From an uncultured Oscillibacter sp. (GTDB lineage: Bacteria > Bacillota > Clostridia > Oscillospirales > Oscillospiraceae), in NCBI GenBank assembly GCA_946551795.1, contig CAMNRF010000004.1, positions 1 to 63,153 of the forward strand: 63,153 nucleotides of DNA, in the 5' to 3' direction. Made by a program: the position numbers and the translations under genes. This document shows, one piece after another, positions 31,160 to 39,989 of this stretch; the first letter of the stretch is position 1; the number at the start of each line of letters is the position of its first letter. The notes below the pieces were generated by a model. The model saw only the letters and a program-made list of their open reading frames with translations. It was not told the DNA's origin and did not search any database.

Positions 31160-33142
31160 ATGAAGCTGACCAAACGACTACTGGCCCTGACCCTGGCGCT
31201 GATCCTGGCACTGTCCCTGGCCGCCTGCGGCGGAAACAACAGCACCCCCAGCACCCCGGACAGCACCCCCGACGCCTCTGCCGACGGCCAAAGCACCGCC
31301 GGGGAAGCCGTCTACCGCACCCTGTACAGCTCCGAGCTGACCACCCTGAACTACCTGGTCACCGGACTGAACAACGAACTGAGCGTATGCGCCAATCTGG
31401 TGGACTGCCTGGTGGAGTACGACTCCTTCGGCAACGTGGAACCCGCCCTGGCCACCAGCTGGGAGCAGAATGACGACGCCACCGTGTGGACCTTCCACAT
31501 CCGCGAGGGTGTGAAGTGGGTGGACAAGGACGGCAGCGAGGTGGCCGACGTCACCGCCAACGACTGGGTCTCCTCCGCCCGCTACGCCTGCGACGCCAAC
31601 AACGCCTCCAGCACCTTCTACACCATCGCCAATGTGGCGGGCGCCAGCGAATACTATGACTACACCGCCTACCTCATGGCCCTGGAGACCGCCGTGGACG
31701 GCACCGATGAGGCGGGCAATCCCGTCAAGCTCATCACCAACTCCGACGGCGAGGAGGAGATCCTGGAAGTGGCTCCCGAGGCCAGCATCGACGACATCGG
31801 CGTCAGGGCCCTGGATGACTACACCCTGGAATTCACCCTGAGCGACTCCTGCCCCTATTTCATCTCCACGGTCTCCTTCGGCCCCTACATGCCCGTGTAC
31901 GGTCCCTTCCTGGAGGAGCAGGGCAGCAAGTTCGGCACCGACAACGCCTCTATGCTCTACTGCGGCGCGTTCATCCTGTCCGACTATCAGCCCCAGGTCC
32001 AGCGGGTGCTCACCAAGAATGAGAGCTACTGGGAGAAGGACTGCGTGTATCTGGACGCCGTCCGCATGACCTACAACGCCGAGGCCACCTCCATTGCCGC
32101 CACCATGTACCTCTCCGGCGACGTGGATCAGGCGGATATCAGCTCCGACCTGCTCTCCTCCATGATGGCCGATCCCCAGTACGCCGACAAGATTCATCCC
32201 ACCCGCTCCGATACCTCTTATTCCTACTGGTATCTGTTCAACTTCGACCCCAAGTTCGACGCCGAGTATGAGCCGGACAACTGGAACCTGGCGGTCAACA
32301 ACGAGAACTTCCGCAACTCCATCATCCACGCCTTCAACCGTGTCCCCGCCCTGGCTACCAACGACAGCTATGATCCCATGAGCCTGATGAGCAACACCGT
32401 CACCCCCGCGGGCTTCTGCGCCGCCAGCAAGGATTTCGTGGCCTACGGGGATCTCTCCAAGTACACCAACGACTACTACTTCAACGAGGCCCAGGCCCTG
32501 GAGTACAAGGAGAAGGCCGTGGCGGAGCTCACTGCCGCCGGCGCCACCTTCCCCGTGAAGATCCTCATGCGCTACAACCCCACCACCGCCAACTGGGCCA
32601 ACGAGTGCCAGGTGGTGGAGCAGCAGCTGGAGGGTGTGCTGGGCACCGACTACATCGATATTATTGTCCAGGCCGGCCCCGAGACCGGATTCCTGGCCTC
32701 TGTGCGCCGCGCCGGTGACTATGCCTTTATGAAGTGCAACTGGGGCGCCGACTACGCCGATCCCCAGACCTGGACCGATCCCTTCTCTGAGACCAGCACC
32801 TACAACTTCATCTTCAACGCCAAGAGCGACGAGACCCGGGCCCTGTACGCCGAGTACGCTCAGCTGGTGGGCGCCGCCAAGGCCATCACCAACGACATGG
32901 AGGCCCGGTACGAGGCCTTTGCCAAGGCCGAGTCCTTCCTGATCAGCCACGGCTTCGCCATCCCCTTCTCCATCAGCAACCGCTCTTATCAGATGTGTGA
33001 TCTGAACGTGTTCGAGGGCCAGTACGCCTCCTTCGGCAACGCCAGCCTGCGCTATAAGGACCAGCATCTGTATGATACCTCCATGAATCTGGAGGAATTC
33101 CAGGCCGCCTACGCCGAGTGGCAGGCCGCGCTGGAAGGCTGA
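31160..33142 (+). CDS. oppA: Oligopeptide ABC transporter, substrate-binding lipoprotein
   Basis: This 660-residue lipoprotein has signal peptide MKLTKRLLALTLALILALSL with lipobox LAAC, a Ser/Thr-rich linker (NSTPSTPDSTPDAS), then a family 5 peptide-binding fold with TWTFHIREGVKWVDKDG, the usual early motif. ATG at 31160 follows AAAGGA; earlier in-frame starts lie outside the signal peptide. It leads oppABCDF and the two murein peptidases, so murein tri- or tetrapeptides are plausible ligands, but peptide length is not evident from sequence. Confidence 0.93.
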   Translation: MKLTKRLLALTLALILALSLAACGGNNSTPSTPDSTPDASADGQSTAGEAVYRTLYSSELTTLNYLVTGLNNELSVCANLVDCLVEYDSFGNVEPALATSWEQNDDATVWTFHIREGVKWVDKDGSEVADVTANDWVSSARYACDANNASSTFYTIANVAGASEYYDYTAYLMALETAVDGTDEAGNPVKLITNSDGEEEILEVAPEASIDDIGVRALDDYTLEFTLSDSCPYFISTVSFGPYMPVYGPFLEEQGSKFGTDNASMLYCGAFILSDYQPQVQRVLTKNESYWEKDCVYLDAVRMTYNAEATSIAATMYLSGDVDQADISSDLLSSMMADPQYADKIHPTRSDTSYSYWYLFNFDPKFDAEYEPDNWNLAVNNENFRNSIIHAFNRVPALATNDSYDPMSLMSNTVTPAGFCAASKDFVAYGDLSKYTNDYYFNEAQALEYKEKAVAELTAAGATFPVKILMRYNPTTANWANECQVVEQQLEGVLGTDYIDIIVQAGPETGFLASVRRAGDYAFMKCNWGADYADPQTWTDPFSETSTYNFIFNAKSDETRALYAEYAQLVGAAKAITNDMEARYEAFAKAESFLISHGFAIPFSISNRSYQMCDLNVFEGQYASFGNASLRYKDQHLYDTSMNLEEFQAAYAEWQAALEG

Positions 33143-33164
33143 GCCTCCGCACCGACTGAATCTG

Positions 33165-33198
33165 CCGCGGGGGGAGCCCTGCCGGGCTCCCCCCGCGG
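33165..33198 (+). terminator. Stabilising hairpin after oppA
   Basis: CCGCGGGGGGAGCCC, loop TGCC, perfect 15-base complement, no T-run. Such hairpins between binding protein and permease genes protect upstream mRNA and keep the binding protein in excess. Confidence 0.65.
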
Positions 33199-33283
33199 TC
33201 CGACATCGGAGCCGATGCCGGCGCCTCTCCTGAAAAAAGGACCGCGGCACCGGCTCTGAGCAACGCCTTTGGAGGAATCGCAC

Positions 33284-34237
33284 ATGACGAAATATATCCT
33301 TAAGCGCGTTCTCCGCTCGCTGGTGACCATGTTTATCATCATCACCATCCTGTTCTCCCTCCTACGGCTGATGCCCATCGAAGGATACTTTGAAAGCTTC
33401 GACAAAATGAACGAGGTCCAGATCCAGGTCAAGCTCAACAGCCTGGGTCTCACTGACCCGCTGCCCAAACAGCTGGTGCGCTTTTACAAGCAGATTCTCA
33501 GCGGGGATCTGGGCGTATCCAACGTCTACCGCCGGGACGTGTCCATCAACACCATTATCGCGGAGAAGATCCCCATCTCTCTGGAGCTGGGGCTCACCGC
33601 CCTGGCCATCGCCCTGGCCCTGGGCCTGCCCCTGGGCATCCTCATGGCGCGGAGCACCCGCACCCGCTTCCGGATCGGCGACAAGCTGGGCACGGTGTTC
33701 ATCGTCATCATCCAGGCGGTGCCCGCGGCGGTGTACCACATCCTCATTCAGTTCGCCGGGTCCCAGACCTTCCTGAAGCTGCCCATGCTGTTTGATCCCG
33801 GGGACCCCAAAAGCTACATCCTGCCGATTTTCTCCCTGTCCATCGGCAACATCGCCTATTATGCCATGTGGCTGCGGCGGTACATGGTGGACGAGGCCAA
33901 CAAGGACTACATCCGTCTGGCCCGGGCCAAGGGCGTGCCGGAGGGGCGCATCTCCCGCAGCCATGTCTTCCGCAACGCCATGGTCCCCCTGATCCAGTAC
34001 ATCCCCAATTCCATCCTGTTCACCCTCATGGGCTCCCTGTATGTGGAGTCGCTGTACTCCGTGCCCGGCATGGGCGGACTGCTGGTCACCGCGATCAAGC
34101 GCCAGGACAACACTCTGGTCCAGGCCCTGGTGCTCATCTACGCCGTCGTCTCCATTCTGGGGCTGCTGTTCGGCGACATCCTCATGGGTCTGGTGGACCC
34201 CCGGATCAGTTTTGCCAAAAAGGAGGGTGGCCGCTGA
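33284..34237 (+). CDS. oppB: Oligopeptide ABC transporter permease
   Basis: This 317-residue inner membrane subunit has six helices, a large first extracytoplasmic loop and the EAA-type coupling loop DYIRLARAKGVPEGRISRSH. ATG at 33284 follows TGGAGG. Its stop overlaps the oppC start in TGATG. Confidence 0.92.
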   Translation: MTKYILKRVLRSLVTMFIIITILFSLLRLMPIEGYFESFDKMNEVQIQVKLNSLGLTDPLPKQLVRFYKQILSGDLGVSNVYRRDVSINTIIAEKIPISLELGLTALAIALALGLPLGILMARSTRTRFRIGDKLGTVFIVIIQAVPAAVYHILIQFAGSQTFLKLPMLFDPGDPKSYILPIFSLSIGNIAYYAMWLRRYMVDEANKDYIRLARAKGVPEGRISRSHVFRNAMVPLIQYIPNSILFTLMGSLYVESLYSVPGMGGLLVTAIKRQDNTLVQALVLIYAVVSILGLLFGDILMGLVDPRISFAKKEGGR

Positions 34238-35253
34238 TGAAACGCTATCGAGATCAAAAGACCGACACCCTGGGAGATCATCTCAACGAACAGCTGGAGC
34301 AGACTGTCAACGGCGCCGCCCTCAGCGACGAGGAGCTGTTCTCCTTCGCCGCCTTTGACGCCGGGGCGGCAGAGCGGGGCGGCTATTCCAACTACTCCTA
34401 CTGGGGCGCCACTGTCCGGGCTTTTCTGCGGAACAAAACAGCCGTGTTTTTCCTGTGCCTGATGCTGCTCGTGCTGGTCTTCACCTACATCCAGCCGCAT
34501 CTCCCCAACCAGCGTGATCCCCTGCTGATCCACAACAACGAGTGGGGCCTGCCGCTGAACAACATCCCTCCCGGAGACGAATTCTGGTTCGGGACCAACG
34601 CCATCGGCCAGGACCTCTGGGCCCGCATCTGGGCGGGCACCCGCACCTCCTTGTTCATCGGCTTTTCCGTGGCCATGGTGGAGGCGGTGGTGGGAATTCT
34701 GGTGGGAATGCTGTGGGGCTACGTGCGCAGGCTGGACTTCTTCTTTACAGAGCTCTACAACGTGCTGGACAACATCCCCCAGACCCTGCTGCTGATCCTC
34801 ATCTCCTATGTGCTCAAGCCCGGTGTCTCCACCATCATCTTCGCCCTGAGCCTCACCGGCTGGCTGGGCATGGCCCGGTTCATCCGAAACCAGATCATCA
34901 TCATACGCGACCGGGACTACAACCTGGTCTCCCGCTGCCTGGGCGTATCCACGGGGCGGATCATTGTCAAAAACCTGCTGCCCTATCTGGTCAGCGTCAT
35001 CACCATGCGCATGGCTCTGGCCATTCCCTCCGCCATCGGCAACGAGGTGTTTGTGACCTATATCGGCATCGGCCTGCCGGTGGACACCCCCTCTCTGGGC
35101 AACCTCATCCAGACGGGACGGGCATTGATGACGGTCTCCTCCCTGCGCTATCAGCTGTACTTCCCGGTGATCGTCCTGGCGGTGATCACGATTTCCTTCT
35201 ATATCATCGGAAACTCGTTTGCCGACGCGGCGGACCCGAAAAACCACGTATAG
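34237..35253 (+). CDS. oppC: Oligopeptide ABC transporter permease
   Basis: This 338-residue permease has a long cytosolic N-terminal segment of about 65 residues before the first helix, then the OppC N-terminal domain and six helices with FWFGTNAIGQDLWARIWAGT and coupling loop YNLVSRCLGVSTGRII. Start at 34237 is coupled to oppB. The 210-base gap to oppD is filled mostly by a repeat element. Confidence 0.92.
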   Translation: MKRYRDQKTDTLGDHLNEQLEQTVNGAALSDEELFSFAAFDAGAAERGGYSNYSYWGATVRAFLRNKTAVFFLCLMLLVLVFTYIQPHLPNQRDPLLIHNNEWGLPLNNIPPGDEFWFGTNAIGQDLWARIWAGTRTSLFIGFSVAMVEAVVGILVGMLWGYVRRLDFFFTELYNVLDNIPQTLLLILISYVLKPGVSTIIFALSLTGWLGMARFIRNQIIIIRDRDYNLVSRCLGVSTGRIIVKNLLPYLVSVITMRMALAIPSAIGNEVFVTYIGIGLPVDTPSLGNLIQTGRALMTVSSLRYQLYFPVIVLAVITISFYIIGNSFADAADPKNHV

Positions 35254-35300
35254 GGACTTCAGGACACATCCATCCCCGTTTCCCTGGGCTTTTTAATGTT

Positions 35301-35447
35301 TTAAGAACCCGTATTCACAGTCGAAGCTGCCGGCCGGACCGGGGCGTGTTCTGCCCTGAGGCGCCATGCGGGTCCTGTGAAAAGCTGGCGCAAAGCGGCG
35401 GAAAAGCCCGCCCGGGCGGCGCCTGAGATTGTGAGAACAGGTTTTAA
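35301..35447. repeat. 147-base element with TTAA-ended inverted repeats
   Basis: The left end TTAAGAACCCGTATTCACAG matches the reverse complement of the right end (35427-35447) at most positions, and both ends finish in TTAA. The interior keeps partial symmetry around CCGGCCGGACCGGGG. It splits oppC from oppD, encodes nothing, and its right end abuts the ribosome site used for oppD. Another partial copy of the end is at 26505. Confidence 0.65.
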
Positions 35448-35460
35448 GGGAGTGATCGTC

Positions 35461-36516
35461 ATTTCTGGTACAGAGAACGCCGTCATCCTTTCCGTGCAGG
35501 ATCTGAACATCAAATTCACCCTCCGGGGACAGGTGCTCCACGCCATCCGGGGCGTCTCCCTGGACGTATACCAGGGGGAGAGTTTGGCCATCGTGGGCGA
35601 GTCCGGCTCCGGCAAGTCCGTGTTTGTCAAGAGCTTCATGGGCCTTCTGGACGGCAACGGCTTTATCGATGGGGGACATATCCTGTACAACAACATGGAC
35701 CTCACCCAGAACCGCAGCAACAAGGACTGGCTGAAAATCCGGGGGAAGGAGATCGCCATGGTCCTCCAGGACCCCATGACCTCCCTCAACCCCCTCAAGA
35801 ACATCGGCAGTCAGATTCTGGAAGCCGTGGAGCTGCACCGGGGCCTCCGGGGTCCCGCCGCCTATCAGGCGGTGCTGGAGGTGCTCCGGGACGTGGGAAT
35901 CGACGAGCCCGAGCGGCGGTATAAGCAGTATCCCCACGAGTTCTCCGGCGGTATGCGCCAGCGGGTGGTCATCGCCATCGCCGTGGCCTGCCGCCCCAAG
36001 ATTCTGATCTGCGACGAGCCCACCACCGCCCTGGATGTCACCATCCAGGCCCAGATCCTGGAGCTCATCAAGGCCATGCAGAAAAAATACGCCCTGACCA
36101 CGATCTACATCACCCACGACCTGGGAGTGGTGGCCAACGTGGCGGACCGCATCGCCGTCATGTACGCCGGAGACATCATCGAGGTGGGCAGCTGCGACGA
36201 GGTGTTCTACGATCCCCGGCATCCTTACACCTGGGCCCTGCTGAGCTCTCTGCCTCAGCTGGGAGTCAAGGGGAAAGCCCTGTACGCCATTCAGGGCACC
36301 CCGCCCAACCTCTTCCACGAGGTCAGGGGAGACGCCTTCGCCCCCCGCAACCCCCAGGCCCTGCGCATCGACTTTCTGGAGCGTCCCCCCTTCTTCCAGG
36401 TATCTCCCACCCACAAGGCCCGCACCTGGCTTCTGGACCCCCGGGCGCCAAAGGTGGAGCCGCCGGAACACATCCGCATTCTGCGGGAGGAGGGAGTGAA
36501 CCGTTTTGGCAACTGA
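35461..36516 (+). CDS. oppD: Oligopeptide ABC transporter ATPase (OppD type)
   Basis: This roughly 351-residue ATPase has Walker [11 protein letters not shown]-loop [11 protein letters not shown], signature FSGGMRQRV and Walker [13 protein letters not shown], plus the OppD C-terminal oligopeptide-transporter extension ([13 protein letters not shown]). A clear AAGGGAG lies eight bases before ATT at 35461, where homologous proteins begin; GTG at 35452 overlaps that ribosome site and ATG at 35377 lies inside the repeat. ATT is therefore favoured but unproven. Its last bases overlap the oppF start. Confidence 0.88.
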   Translation: MSGTENAVILSVQDLNIKFTLRGQVLHAIRGVSLDVYQGESLAIVGESGSGKSVFVKSFMGLLDGNGFIDGGHILYNNMDLTQNRSNKDWLKIRGKEIAMVLQDPMTSLNPLKNIGSQILEAVELHRGLRGPAAYQAVLEVLRDVGIDEPERRYKQYPHEFSGGMRQRVVIAIAVACRPKILICDEPTTALDVTIQAQILELIKAMQKKYALTTIYITHDLGVVANVADRIAVMYAGDIIEVGSCDEVFYDPRHPYTWALLSSLPQLGVKGKALYAIQGTPPNLFHEVRGDAFAPRNPQALRIDFLERPPFFQVSPTHKARTWLLDPRAPKVEPPEHIRILREEGVNRFGN

Positions 36517-37441
36517 GCGAAAGAAGCTGGTGGAGATCCAGGATCTCACCGTACAGTTCGGCTCCCGCCGCCACCCCTTCACCGCGGTGGACAAGGTCTC
36601 CTTCCACATCTTCCAGGGGGAGACCCTGGGCCTCGTGGGCGAGTCTGGCTCCGGCAAGACCACCATCGGCAGGGCCATCATCCGCATCCATCCCACCGCC
36701 GGAGGCAGGGTGCTCTTTGACGGCAGGCAGATCAACGGACGCATCTCCCGGGAGCTGGACCGGGAGGTCACCCGGCGGATTCAGATGATCTTCCAGGACC
36801 CCATGGCCTCCCTCAACGAGCGGGCCAAGGTGGACTACATTGTCAGCGAGGGCCTGTATGCCAACAACTCCCACCTTACCGCCGAAGAGCGGCGGGAAAA
36901 GGTGGCGCAGACCCTGCTTGACGTGGGCCTGCTGCCCGAGTTTTCCAGCCGGTTCCCCCATGAGTTTTCCGGCGGCCAGTGCCAGCGCATCGGCATCGCC
37001 CGGGCCATCATTATGGAGCCCGACTTTATCATCGCCGACGAGCCCATCTCCGCCCTGGACGTGTCCATCCGCGCCCAGGTGCTCAACCTGCTGGCCGATC
37101 TCCAGAAGGCGCGGGGGCTGACATACCTGTTCGTGGCCCACGATCTGTCTGTGGTGCGCTTCATCTGCGACCGCATCGCCGTGATCCACAAGGGGAAGAT
37201 CGTGGAGCTGGCCGAGAGCGAGCAGCTCTTCGCCCATCCCTTCCATCCCTACACCCGCGCCCTGCTCTCCGCGATTCCCCAGCCCGACCCGATCGCCGAG
37301 CGGAAGAAAAAGCTGCTGGTGTACGATCCCGCCTGCCACCATTACAGCCCCGAAAACCAGCCCGCCTGGGAGGAGATCTATCCCGGTCACTTCGTACTGG
37401 CCAGCGGAGACGAGCTGGAGACCTATAAGAAACAGCTGTGA
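36506..37441 (+). CDS. oppF: Oligopeptide ABC transporter ATPase (OppF type)
   Basis: This 311-residue ATPase has Walker [11 protein letters not shown]-loop [12 protein letters not shown], signature FSGGQCQRI and Walker [13 protein letters not shown], with the OppF/DppF C-terminal extension ending in YDPACHHY. The start is TTG at 36506, inside the oppD stop region, after GGAGGAGGGAG. OppD and OppF form the heterodimeric motor for OppBC. Confidence 0.92.
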   Translation: MATERKKLVEIQDLTVQFGSRRHPFTAVDKVSFHIFQGETLGLVGESGSGKTTIGRAIIRIHPTAGGRVLFDGRQINGRISRELDREVTRRIQMIFQDPMASLNERAKVDYIVSEGLYANNSHLTAEERREKVAQTLLDVGLLPEFSSRFPHEFSGGQCQRIGIARAIIMEPDFIIADEPISALDVSIRAQVLNLLADLQKARGLTYLFVAHDLSVVRFICDRIAVIHKGKIVELAESEQLFAHPFHPYTRALLSAIPQPDPIAERKKKLLVYDPACHHYSPENQPAWEEIYPGHFVLASGDELETYKKQL

Positions 37442-37454
37442 AAACAAGAGGTGT

Positions 37455-38378
37455 TTGGAAGAATTGATTTCTTTGATTGAAGCCGCTCCGCTTTTTCCCG
37501 GCGCGCGGGTGGCGCTGACTGCCCCCGCCTCCGCCGTGCCGGACCAGTGGCTCCAGCCCGCCCTGGACTTTGTCCGGGCCCTGGACCTGGAGCCGGTGGT
37601 CTATCCCTCCTGCTATTTTGCCAACCGCCACGGCTATCTGGCGGCGTCTGACATCCAGCGCGCCAGTGAGCTCAACGAGGTCTTTGCCGACAGCGCCATC
37701 GACGGCGTGTGGTGCATCCGCGGCGGATATGGGGCCCACCGCCTGCTGCCGCTGCTGGATTTGGACGTGGTCCGCGCCCACCCCAAGCGTTTTTTCGGAT
37801 ACAGCGACATTACCGCTCTGCACACCGTCTTCAACCAGGCGTGCGGCCTTGTCACCTATCACACCGTCATGCCCTCCACGGAATCCGGCGTGGACGGCTT
37901 CACTCTGGACCAACTGAAAAGAGCCCTGTTCCACAGTCTCGCCGGTCCGCTGGATAATCCCCAGCCCATGACCACGCTGGTTCCCGGGAGGGCGTCCGGC
38001 ATACTGTGCGGGGGCAATCTGTCCCTCCTGGCCGCCTCCCTGGGCACGCCCTGGGAGATTGATACCCGGGGCAAGCTGCTGTTTTTGGAGGACATCGGAG
38101 AAAAAACCTACCGCATAGACGCCATGCTCACGCAGCTGCGCAACGCGGGAAAATTCAGCGACTGCGCCGGAGTGATCCTGGGCGCGTGGACGGACTGTCC
38201 GCCGGAATATCCCGAGAAAACGCTGGAGCTTCCGGAGATCTTCGCGGATCTCATCGTCCCGGCGGGCAGGCCCGCCGTGATGGGCCTGGCCTGCGGCCAC
38301 ACTCTGCCCACCCTGTCCCTGCCGCTGGGAGCGCGGGCGGAGCTGGACGCGGACCGGTTGACGCTGAATGTGCTGTAA
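37455..38378 (+). CDS. ykfA: LD-carboxypeptidase, S66 family
   Basis: This 307-residue cytosolic serine peptidase of the LdcA/MccF/YkfA family has the nucleophile Ser in FFGYSDITAL, Glu in LFLEDIGEKTYR and His in ACGHTLPTL. It removes D-Ala from murein tetrapeptides, giving tripeptides for YkfC. The start is TTG, either 37455 or 37464; neither has ideal spacing from AGAGGTG. It follows oppF and precedes the NlpC/P60 gene, as in the Bacillus ykf group. Confidence 0.9.
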   Translation: MEELISLIEAAPLFPGARVALTAPASAVPDQWLQPALDFVRALDLEPVVYPSCYFANRHGYLAASDIQRASELNEVFADSAIDGVWCIRGGYGAHRLLPLLDLDVVRAHPKRFFGYSDITALHTVFNQACGLVTYHTVMPSTESGVDGFTLDQLKRALFHSLAGPLDNPQPMTTLVPGRASGILCGGNLSLLAASLGTPWEIDTRGKLLFLEDIGEKTYRIDAMLTQLRNAGKFSDCAGVILGAWTDCPPEYPEKTLELPEIFADLIVPAGRPAVMGLACGHTLPTLSLPLGARAELDADRLTLNVL

Positions 38379-38393
38379 AGGAGAGGATTTGTT

Positions 38394-39215
38394 ATGAGAG
38401 GGATTGTGAACGTCCCTGTCTGCCCCCTGATGACGCAGCCCTGCCGGGAGTGCGAGAGGGCTGACGAGGCGCTCTTCGGCATGGTGGTGGAGGTGCTGGA
38501 ACAGACCACCCCGGAGTATTGGAGGGTGCGCACCCACTACCGCTACGAGGGCTATGCCCGGGCAGGAGACCTGCTTCTCTCAGAGGAACAGCTGGAACGC
38601 TGGGCCGGGATGCCCAAGAAGATCGTGCTCCACAAGAACACCTGCGACGTGATGGCGGGTCCCAAGGTCCAGTCCTGGCAGCTTCTCACCCTGCCCCGCG
38701 GGGCCCTGGTGTCCCCCGAGGGAGCGCCGGAGGACGGCTGGCAGCGCGTGGTGCTCCCGGACGGCGGGGAGGGGTTCCTCCGCGCCAGCTGTCTGGGGGA
38801 TTACTGGGACACGCCTCCCGCGCTGCCGGAGGACGCGCTGCGCCGGAGCATCGTGGAAACCGCCCTGCTCTACGCCGGGACGCCCTACCGCTGGGGCGGC
38901 AAGTCCCCCCTCGGCATTGACTGCTCAGGGCTGACGAGCATGGCCTACCTCCTCAACGGCATCCTGATCTACCGGGACGCCCGGATCGCAGACGGTTTCC
39001 CCATTCACGAGATCGCCCGGGAGGACATGAAGCCCGCCGACCTGCTGTTTTTCCCGGGTCACATCGCCCTGTACATGGGCGATGGGCGGTACTGCCACTC
39101 CACCGGCCGCGCGGGGGACGACGGCTTTACCATCAACAGCCTGATCCCCTCTGCCCCGGATTACCGGGCCGACCTGGCGGAAAAGATCACCCAGGTGGGC
39201 AGCTATTTTGGATGA
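38394..39215 (+). CDS. ykfC: NlpC/P60 gamma-D-Glu-diamino acid endopeptidase
   Basis: This 273-residue protein has two N-terminal SH3-like domains (to about residue 145) and a C-terminal NlpC/P60 domain with catalytic Cys in GIDCSGLTSM, His in FFPGHIALYMG and a third polar residue in YCHSTGR. No signal peptide, so it works in the cytoplasm on imported peptides, splitting D-Glu from the diamino acid to give L-Ala-D-Glu for the epimerase. It ends the operon. ATG follows AGGAGAGG. Confidence 0.92.
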   Translation: MRGIVNVPVCPLMTQPCRECERADEALFGMVVEVLEQTTPEYWRVRTHYRYEGYARAGDLLLSEEQLERWAGMPKKIVLHKNTCDVMAGPKVQSWQLLTLPRGALVSPEGAPEDGWQRVVLPDGGEGFLRASCLGDYWDTPPALPEDALRRSIVETALLYAGTPYRWGGKSPLGIDCSGLTSMAYLLNGILIYRDARIADGFPIHEIAREDMKPADLLFFPGHIALYMGDGRYCHSTGRAGDDGFTINSLIPSAPDYRADLAEKITQVGSYFG

Positions 39216-39216
39216 A

Positions 39217-39268
39217 ACAATCAGGAGACGGCCGTCCCCTTTCCCGGGGGCGGCCGCCTCTTGATTGT
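39217..39268. terminator. Long hairpin after ykfC
   Basis: ACAATCA-GGAG-CGGCCG-CCCC pairs with GGGG-CGGCCG-CTC-TGATTGT across a short loop. A run of seven T begins about 10 bases later. It probably ends the opp-ykf transcript. Confidence 0.65.
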
Positions 39269-39462
39269 CTGGATAGGTTTTTTTGAAGAAACGCGCTTCG
39301 CCAGCGCATCCGCCTCTCTTCGGAACAGAAAAATAAAACCATTTTGAAATGAGTGCGAGAATATGCGCCCACGCCGCATTCCGCAGAAAGCCGCCCTTCA
39401 AAACGCAGTAACCGCGATATGACGGAGAACGCCGGCCCTGCGGGGCGGAGTTCTCCGGATGT

Positions 39463-39888
39463 TCAAAGGCCGTCTCCCGGCCCGATCTCCCGCAGCAGAT
39501 CCGCAATGGTCACGCTGTCCAGGTATTCGTTGATGATCTGATCCAGTCTCCGCCACACCGGCAGCGTGCGGCAGGCCGCCGCTCTGGCACAGGGCGGGGC
39601 CTCCGCCGTCAGGCAGGAGACCGGGGCCAGAGAGTCCTCCGTCAGCCGCAGAATGGCCCCCACCGTATACTCCTCCGGAGCACGGGTCAGCTTATAGCCG
39701 CCGCCCTTTCCCCGGACGCCGCTGAGCAGTCTGGCCTTGACCAGGATCTTGATGATGGCCTCCAGATATTTTTCCGAGATCTCCTGTCTTTGGGCAATCT
39801 CCTTCAGGGGAATATACCCCTCCGCCGGGTGCTCCGCCAGGTCCGCCATGACCCGCAGGGCGTAGCGGCCCTTTGTTGAAATCAGCAT
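39463..39888 (-). CDS. Rrf2-family regulator with three cluster-type Cys
   Basis: This 141-residue winged-helix repressor or activator has the Rrf2 start LISTKGRYALRVMADLAEH and SEKYLEAIIKILVKARLLSG followed by RGKGGGY. Three Cys in SCLTAEAPPCARAAACRT have the IscR-like C-x6-C-x5-C spacing, so it may bind an Fe-S cluster. Of two adjacent ATGs the second (39888) has better spacing from AGGAGG. It stands alone with its own promoter, so its targets, possibly Fe-S assembly genes, are elsewhere. Confidence 0.88.
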   Translation of the reverse strand: MLISTKGRYALRVMADLAEHPAEGYIPLKEIAQRQEISEKYLEAIIKILVKARLLSGVRGKGGGYKLTRAPEEYTVGAILRLTEDSLAPVSCLTAEAPPCARAAACRTLPVWRRLDQIINEYLDSVTIADLLREIGPGDGL

Positions 39889-39915
39889 CATGCTCCTCCT
39901 TCCGGTGATAAACCT

Positions 39916-39944
39916 ATTATAGAACATCGTTAATAGGAAATCAA
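39916..39944 (-). promoter_or_regulatory. Promoter of the Rrf2 gene
   Basis: Read leftward: TTGATT (39939-39944), 17 bases, perfect TATAAT (39916-39921). The spacer contains a CTATTAACGATGTTCTATAAT region that could hold an autoregulatory site, but no clear palindrome is seen. Confidence 0.65.
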
Positions 39945-39989
39945 CCCATCAATCCTCCGGGCGGCCCGCCGCCGGGGCGCATCCCCTCC

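Noticed and set aside
31178..33283. 701-codon minus-strand frame opposite oppA
   Set aside because: Gly/Val/His-rich shadow; the plus-strand lipoprotein is unambiguous.
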